This document shows positions 57,801 to 64,000 of a stretch of DNA of 64,000 nt, piece after piece; the first letter of the stretch is position 1; every line of letters begins with the position of its first letter. The notes below the pieces were generated by a model. That model ran no database searches, was not told where the DNA came from, and was given only the letters and a program-made list of their open reading frames with translations. The stretch covers positions 1,116,001 to 1,180,000 of the forward strand of contig JBCAMK010000012.1 of assembly GCA_038503065.1 (NCBI GenBank), in the 5' to 3' direction. Both the position numbers and the translations under genes were made by a program. This stretch comes from Paragyromitra xinjiangensis. Taxonomy: Eukaryota; Ascomycota; Pezizomycetes; Pezizales; Discinaceae.

Positions 57801-59901
57801 ACAGATGAGGGAGTTGTCCTAGTTGCTCGACTCCAAGACTGGGTCCAAAGACTAAACAGCCGAGTGATATGATATGAACGGATTAAAATAAAATTCGAAA
57901 GAAAACCCTGTTCCATTTACACGGATTGTGTAATATATCCCCCAGTTGTCTAAACGAAGTTCATTTTCAACTTCCGCGAACATATCCTTGACCACCAACG
58001 TCGATTTTTCAAGTTTATTTTTCAGGGTATTCGCGATTATTCAGACTAGGTTTAGCCCTGACCATCCACGCAAGAGCAATCTTTAATCCTAAGACCTTTA
58101 AGAGCAACAAGCCTACGAGTTGAGGTATGCTCGAGGCCAAAGTTGCTCCCTTCGTTTTTATCACTAGTTATATTAAGGGCAAGCTCGGTTCGAGATATAT
58201 ATGGGCATTTTATAGGCTATAGCAACGCGACTTAGTGATGGATATTTCTCGATACACTTCGGCCCATGGGATACTATACACAAATATTTTCAGACTATTA
58301 GATGGTTAAAATCATAGAATATTTTTATGATAACACCTTGGGGATCGAAAAAACGGAAAGGTTATGGGTATAGCAAAGCTTTGGGGTTATTGTAATTGCA
58401 TGAGACTAATATATCTTGCTTAAACCACTCGTGAATCCTTAATTTTGGGGGGAGGCTAGGAGGTACAAAGCTATTTAGTGAGCCAGCGCAGAATTTTGGG
58501 GGGTTCCGCACTGATATATCATTAATCCTCATCTCGCCTGCCAAATTCACAATGCATCACTCGCTCGTAAATGCGAGAGATAATTAGTAGTATCACTCCT
58601 TATGGAGAAGGTGGATTGTATAGGAGAGGTGGTCGAAGAACCTTCTCCTATATCGAGACTTTTAATAAATACTACGGACTTCTTAACATCTAGGTTCTTT
58701 GCCCTAGGCCCGCACAGATCTTGGCGTCGACTGTATCCAAGACTGCTAAACACTGAAAGGATGAGATCCTACGGAGAGATGGATCAAAGAAAAATCTAGA
58801 AGAGAGACATATGGTAGGTATGATGAACATAAGACCAAAGGAGACTTGCTAAAAAACGATTATGACAAGAGCAAAGGTGCGGACTGCCTCCCAACTTAGA
58901 GGTACGGTTCCAAAATACCGGGGGCGCAAACTACCCCTCTACATATTAAGTGAATTATTAAAAAAAAGAAGCTGTTTCTTGAAGAATCCGCTGGATCCAA
59001 CTTTGTTTGTTCTCTGGTGGACATACTGTCCACGGCTGCAGCTTCGAAGTGAGTATAGGATTCGAATTCCTGCTGTTCCTGGAGAGCCGCCATATTGAAC
59101 TAGCAAGCGAGATTTGATGAGATGGACTGTGCTAGTAGTGGTGATGATGAAGTAAAGATTTTGTTATGTTGTGCATCTACGTGGTGGAAGAGGGTAGTTT
59201 ACACCCGCGGGGTATTTTGGAACCACACCTCTAGATCGGGAGAAATTCTGCACCTTTGCTCTTATAACAAAGATTATCACGTAATGCCAATACGCGGCTG
59301 GGGAACAATGCAATCATATTCACCTTGTAACATTCAAGTATCCTATAACTTGGTTAGTGCTACGGTAGGAGACTCTGTGAGCCTAAATTCTTTAATCTCC
59401 GCCTCTGTAATATGTGCTACATTTATGGAACCAGGTCAGATCCCCACTGATCGCTCACTTTGATACATATATGTATCCTTGGGCCCTACTTCCCTCACAC
59501 AAAGTCTAGGACCCTAACACCCCTCCGCACTGAATTACTGCTATGGTACTTTATGACTGTTATTATTTCCTTTTCTATAGTTATGCGCCCATTTATCTCC
59601 TTAGCCGACTCGGAAATTGAGAAAATATAAAATCAATCGTTTACAACACGAGTTTCGCGCCAGTGCTCCCGGATTAGTTTAGATTAAGTTGGTGAACCTT
59701 ACACTATACCTTGGTAGGTTAGATGTGCTTAGTTGAATACGCATAAATGCAACCGGGGTTAACGTTAGTCTCGATCTCTAGGCAGGGCTGGGAGCCACAA
59801 AAGGTCATGGCTTCAAAGCACCTCAAGGCCTAGACCATGATGGGGATCTTCGAAACCTAGGACTATTTCATACTGACGATCAGTGATTGTGTCATAGTTC
59901 T
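54883..59901. other. gene-poor AT-rich region
   Basis: Downstream of BUR1. I see no full gene. Short coding-like stretches at 56202-56447 and 57262-57516 (for example NAKELQMWKELNAAFIAGLR) may be relics but carry no domain I know. TACATGTA occurs at 56062, 56110 and 57499. No tRNA seen. Confidence 0.4.
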
Positions 59902-60032
59902 ACTTGTCCTCCAGCATATGAACCGGAAAACAGGGGGGGTGTAGCTTTGTATGTTAGGAAGTCTGAGCACAATCCTGTAGCATACAAAGCCACACCCTCC
60001 CTGTTTTCCGGTTCATATGCTGGAGGACAAGT
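59902..60032. repeat. foldback, 52-bp arms with 27-bp loop
   Basis: 59902-59953 and 59981-60032 are reverse complements with about two mismatches; each arm contains GCATATGAACCGGAAAACAG or its complement. The loop is 59954-59980. There is no coding potential. It fits a MITE remnant or a recent palindromic duplication. Confidence 0.9.
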
Positions 60033-63000
60033 ATGTTACTACTTTTCAAAAATTGGCCGGGTGGCCAGAGGTAGGAGCAGGCACAATAGTCAAGAGAAAA
60101 AAAATGTATGAGAAATCTAGTGAGAGTGAGGCTTGAGATAGAGCTAGGTGCCGGGTTGATCATGGGAAATCACTCTATGGTTTGATGTACTCTAGATAGC
60201 CTAAACTAGGAGGCAAAATGTATAGGGACTATTGAGAGACAACTCATAAGATATGTTTCTGGTATATAATCTTTCGTGCTTTTTTATGCTTAGTTAATGC
60301 TCCGATGAATTCTGTTTCATATCTAGAAAAATTTCTTTATCTCAATCCTGAGACCTCGTAAGCCACTGCATGTTTACCACCACCACGCCAAACCTTACCT
60401 ATAAAACACCTTGCACGCCTAAGACTTGTGGTATAAAAGGGCTAGAAGTGCTAATTTACCTCCAGGCAGCCAAGTAACACAGCTTCACCCCCGGAGTATT
60501 TGTCGCTTCAACTGAAGTTATGGCAGAACAGAAAAGAAAAAAGGTAGTCGGCTTGTTGTGGAAATGAAGGCATACTTGTTGCACTATCACCCAAAAGTCT
60601 AGGAGATAAGAATATAAAAGGTTTTGTGCAGGGTGAGAATTCGTCAGTTGGGCAAAAATGGCAACAACCCCAGCTAAGATGAAAACTACTCTCGAATCTT
60701 CTGAGGATGGGGAATTTGAGAAGGTTAGGTTGATTGACATATTATTTCTTAGGTGTCGTATTACCAGATCAGTGCTATAGTAGGCGACCGCGTGGGAATT
60801 CCAATTGTTTACTGAACTCCACCTATTTCGTTTCCTCATCCACACAAAGTCTCACTCGTATCATCCATCCCCATAGAAACCACTGCCGCAATATCGGCAA
60901 TCTTGTAATATCGGTAAACCCTCCGGGGCCCGAGCCGAAATCATGCTGACTCCTTCTTACAAATTATCTCCAATGCAACCCCGCTTTCAGTTTTAACCGA
61001 AACTCCTATTTGGAGATAATTAAACTTTTTTTTTCTAGGCAACAAAAGCTGGAGACGTATTAGTGCCTAAAATTGCCGAAAGTCTTGGATACTCTTATCC
61101 GACACGCGGATCGTTTTGAATCGTGACTAAAGGAATTTTTAAATATTACAGATTTCACAAACAAACACTCACCTCGCAAACCAATATTGTCTTTCAGCGT
61201 CGTGTCCATTTTATTTACAAACAAGCCCTCCCCGAAAAATGGGCTAGCGCTGAAATCCTTCTATTTTGTCATTCGTGGGCAGGTATATTATGTCTGGGAG
61301 TTAGTAGCAAGCAACCGCGTGTTAGTTACTAGAATCGATGGAGCTGACTCGATAAAAAGGCGTCAAGAAACACATATCTCACCCTGTTCGCTACCTAGTA
61401 TATGATCTTCTCAAGAAGCAGCTGAATTGCCTCCACAACAGCATGGTGTGCCGTCTTTCGCGTGACAACAATAGCGACCTTAGCTACGCATAAACTCGCG
61501 GAAACGCCCAGGCTTCTTGTAATTTCATTTGGTCCAAAACAGGTATGCGTTGGCTTGAAGCTCCCAGTGGCAACGAACTACTTCTCCTTACACCACAAGC
61601 ATAAAATGAACAACTACCTTCAGCACAGATCCCAGCACAGATCCCAGCAAAACAAGATCTATATTGCTAGTTAGTCTTAGTTTCTCTGGTCGATTTCAGT
61701 GTCCGTAACTCACTTATTACTCCTCCGAACCCGCAGTATAGATCTCCTAAAGCTGCCGAATTGTGAATCACATCCTCCACCTTCTGAGAAGAACCGAAAC
61801 TTGGCATCGGTTAGAAGCAGGTTGAGCTTTTGTGAATCCATGCTCACTTGTGGTGTATCGACTCGATTATGACCGAAGTAAAGGGGGGTGATGGAAGATA
61901 GTGGGGGAAAGCCTGTGTTGGCGGTGGGGTGAAGTTTTCTACAACGAGCTTTTTTCCTTGCGCTTCAGCTCTTCACGTGGCAACTTAAAGCAAATAACAT
62001 TTTAGATATATTGCGTTAAGCACGTGGCGGTCTGAAAATTCGTTGTATTTTTCCACCTTGTTCGCACGTACGCACTTGTTTTTTTGTTTTGTTTTTGCTG
62101 TGCTGCACTGTTACGTTGGCTGCACTATACTTGTTATCCCCTTACTCTTGAAAATCCCACATCACCATTATCATCACAACCAACTTTCTTCGGATGCCCC
62201 CACCAACGAGTTTAGGAGCGACTAGACCCCAGGATTACTTTCTCTTTCCATTCGACTCTTCAGCACGATCCTTCAAGCCTAAAAGCTATAACTGCATCAC
62301 GCGGCTTGACAAGCCAACAGATAAGAGTGGTGAGAAACCTGCGGAAGATCGAGTTTCTCTTAGACTCCGTCCTCCAAATCACCATCCTGAAAACTGGGAA
62401 AAGATTGGAAAGTGACAACATCTAGAACCTTTCATGCCTTCCGATTGGAATAAAATTCCCCTGGATCCAAAGCATGAGGCCCTCCAAAGCCCCCTTGGAT
62501 GATGCTTCATCTTTAGCTCTAACTCCCGGCACTACTGAGAGACTTGGAAAGTGCACGAGGAGCTTAGGGGCCTTTTGATACCTCCGATGCGTTGGTTGTC
62601 GATCAACGACATATTTATTCGACTAGAAAAGGATGATGATATGCAGCCGAGGCTTTATGTCAACGAGACAAGACCAAAATCAGAGAAGCCCTGTCCCGCC
62701 CCATCTCATTCTATAGGCCTGTCAATCCCATGGGTTCTGAAACTTAGGCCCAACTCCTTGCAGAGAGCTCGGGACTAACGCAATACAGTACCGGGTGATA
62801 TTCCATGAATCTCTATCAACAAGGAGATCTCGAAGTCGCTCTATTAGCAATTGCTCGAGGCGTGAACGAAACAGAGTGAAAAGGATGATGAAAGCTACGA
62901 AGGTGGGGAAATGGCTGGGAAAAGCGGAGACCAGGTTAAGCTACATGCTCAAGGGATTCTGAAATGCCCTTCGTCTAGACGTATCGCAAGATTCAATCAT

Positions 63001-63851
63001 ATATCGTCACTATTAGATATACCGAGAATTATCTCAAAATTTCGCGCAATATTCTCGAGAAATTTTGCCTCGTTGATGCCCCTATGTTCGAGCGATCATA
63101 CAAGCTTAACATGAAACTGTCCACAAGCCTTGTAAGATCGGGCACGTAGATACCGATACTAGGCAGATATCAAACAATATTACTGCATATTTTCAGACTA
63201 GTAGCTTTTTCCCTAGTATAATCATGCTATGCTCATTGAAGCCTACACCAGTGGAGTAAATTAAACTGACAACTGACTTATCAGATCTGTGTATAAATGT
63301 TACATAAGAACCTCCATCGTGAAGGAGCCACAGGCTAACAAAGTACCGCAACCCAGTCTCTACACATCCTTATTCTAGTATAGTTTTACTTTGTTGATTT
63401 GTAATACCCGGACTCAATACTCCTCCTCTTTGATCACACAAATTCACCAGCAATCACTCGCCGGTCTTGGCGGTCTTGGCGGCGGGAGGTTTTTGCCGGC
63501 CTCGGTTGCAGTCTTTACTGATTTTACCCCGGTGTTGGCTACAGACACTCCACAGGCACAATACCCCGGTAGGCTTAGTTCTGATTCATGGAAGGTCCCG
63601 CGCCCGTTGCGTAGCGCTGTCGTTATCCGCCCCGGCGCCTGTGCGCACGGACATCTCTTTTATTCCTTTCTACTTTACCGATAGTTTTTGCTGCCCCACC
63701 ATCCAACCGAATCGCTGAACCGGAAGATACACAGAAATACCAGAATACCATTCGTGAATTAGATCAGCCGGACTATGGTGCTTCATAAGAACAGTATGGA
63801 ATTACTCAATCAAAAAATACTTTTGGGTATAAAAAGTGCTAATAAAATGGA
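60033..63851. other. gene-poor region with small hypothetical frames
   Basis: No confident gene. An ATG frame of 73 codons at 62194-62415 (MPPPTSLGATRPQDYFLFPF) is followed by another open stretch at 62551-62778; together they could be a decayed or intron-split gene, but I recognise nothing. A 12-bp perfect inverted pair lies at 60962-60973 and 61010-61021. Confidence 0.35.
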
Positions 63852-64000
63852 ATGGTAGAATGGGATCGTAAGGCGACCCGCGCGCATATGAGGAAGTTGA
63901 AGGTTAAGGGCAAAGAAGATGATACGAAGAAGCCTAGGGTTGGGGGTAACGAGAAAGAGGGAAATAGCGGAGTAGTCAACAAACAGGAGTTTCCAAAGCT
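63852..64000 (+). CDS. possible start of a gene cut by right edge
   Basis: An ATG frame (MVEWDRKATRAHMRKLKVKG, then Lys/Glu-rich) is open for 49 codons to the end of the window, with a stop codon just upstream in the same frame. It is highly charged and low in complexity. No family recognised; it could also be part of a spurious frame. Confidence 0.35.
   Translation, partial: MVEWDRKATRAHMRKLKVKGKEDDTKKPRVGGNEKEGNSGVVNKQEFPK

Noticed and set aside
56587..57901. 15-base repeat AATAAAATTCGAAAG at 56587 and 57887
   Set aside because: One AT-rich 15-mer pair in 64 kb is compatible with chance.
59058..59080. T-loop-like GATTCGAATTCC suggesting a tRNA
   Set aside because: No matching acceptor stem, D-loop or anticodon arm could be placed around it.

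Overview
The window is nuclear DNA of a filamentous ascomycete. The genes are split by short introns (about 50-200 nt, GT..AG, with CTAAC/CTGAC-type branch sites). Proteins of the ribosome, mitochondrial complex I, SUMO pathway and cohesin pathway are unmistakably fungal. Two-component hybrid kinase, UPRT and GTP-cyclohydrolase-like uracil-catabolism genes are present. Dense introns plus very long gene-free stretches suggest an early-branching Pezizomycotina (Pezizomycetes-like) genome; that placement is an inference from style, not a proof. I rebuilt 18 gene models, 17 of them complete; in the multi-exon models the reading frame closes across every intron.

Left part (1-12.2 kb): the 5' part of a MEDS-PAS-hybrid histidine kinase (minus, cut by the left edge); a large foldback repeat; RPC19/AC19 (RNA polymerase I/III subunit, plus); the complex I LYR subunit NDUFA6/NUO-14.8 (minus); an IMO32/ABHD11-type mitochondrial hydrolase (plus); a Rab18-like GTPase with an altered G4 box (minus); and ribosomal protein eS1 with a 5'UTR intron (minus).

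The 12.2-22.2 kb stretch is nearly empty, with one small Ser/Pro-rich unknown gene (minus) in the middle.

The 22.2-27.7 kb stretch holds an uracil-metabolism pair: URC1/urg1 (GTP cyclohydrolase II-like, 11 exons including a 7-nt exon) and uracil phosphoribosyltransferase (FUR1/URC6 type), both minus, with elongation factor ELF1 (plus) between them. A 4 kb gene-poor gap follows.

The 31.7-49.9 kb block is dense: RIT1 (initiator tRNA 2'-O-ribosylphosphate transferase), AOS1 (SUMO E1 subunit), an unnamed polyQ protein, PPT1/PP5, a small heat-shock protein, WAPL, RHEB and a small basic Cys protein. After a 2.6 kb gap comes a CDK9/BUR1 kinase. The last 9 kb is gene-poor and AT-rich, with a second foldback and a possible gene beginning at the right edge.

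Beyond the genes, the most unusual signals are the palindrome TACATGTA (at least 12 copies, all outside exons, about one expected by chance), two long foldbacks, a cluster of micro-exons in URC1, and two genes whose first coding exon is only the ATG.
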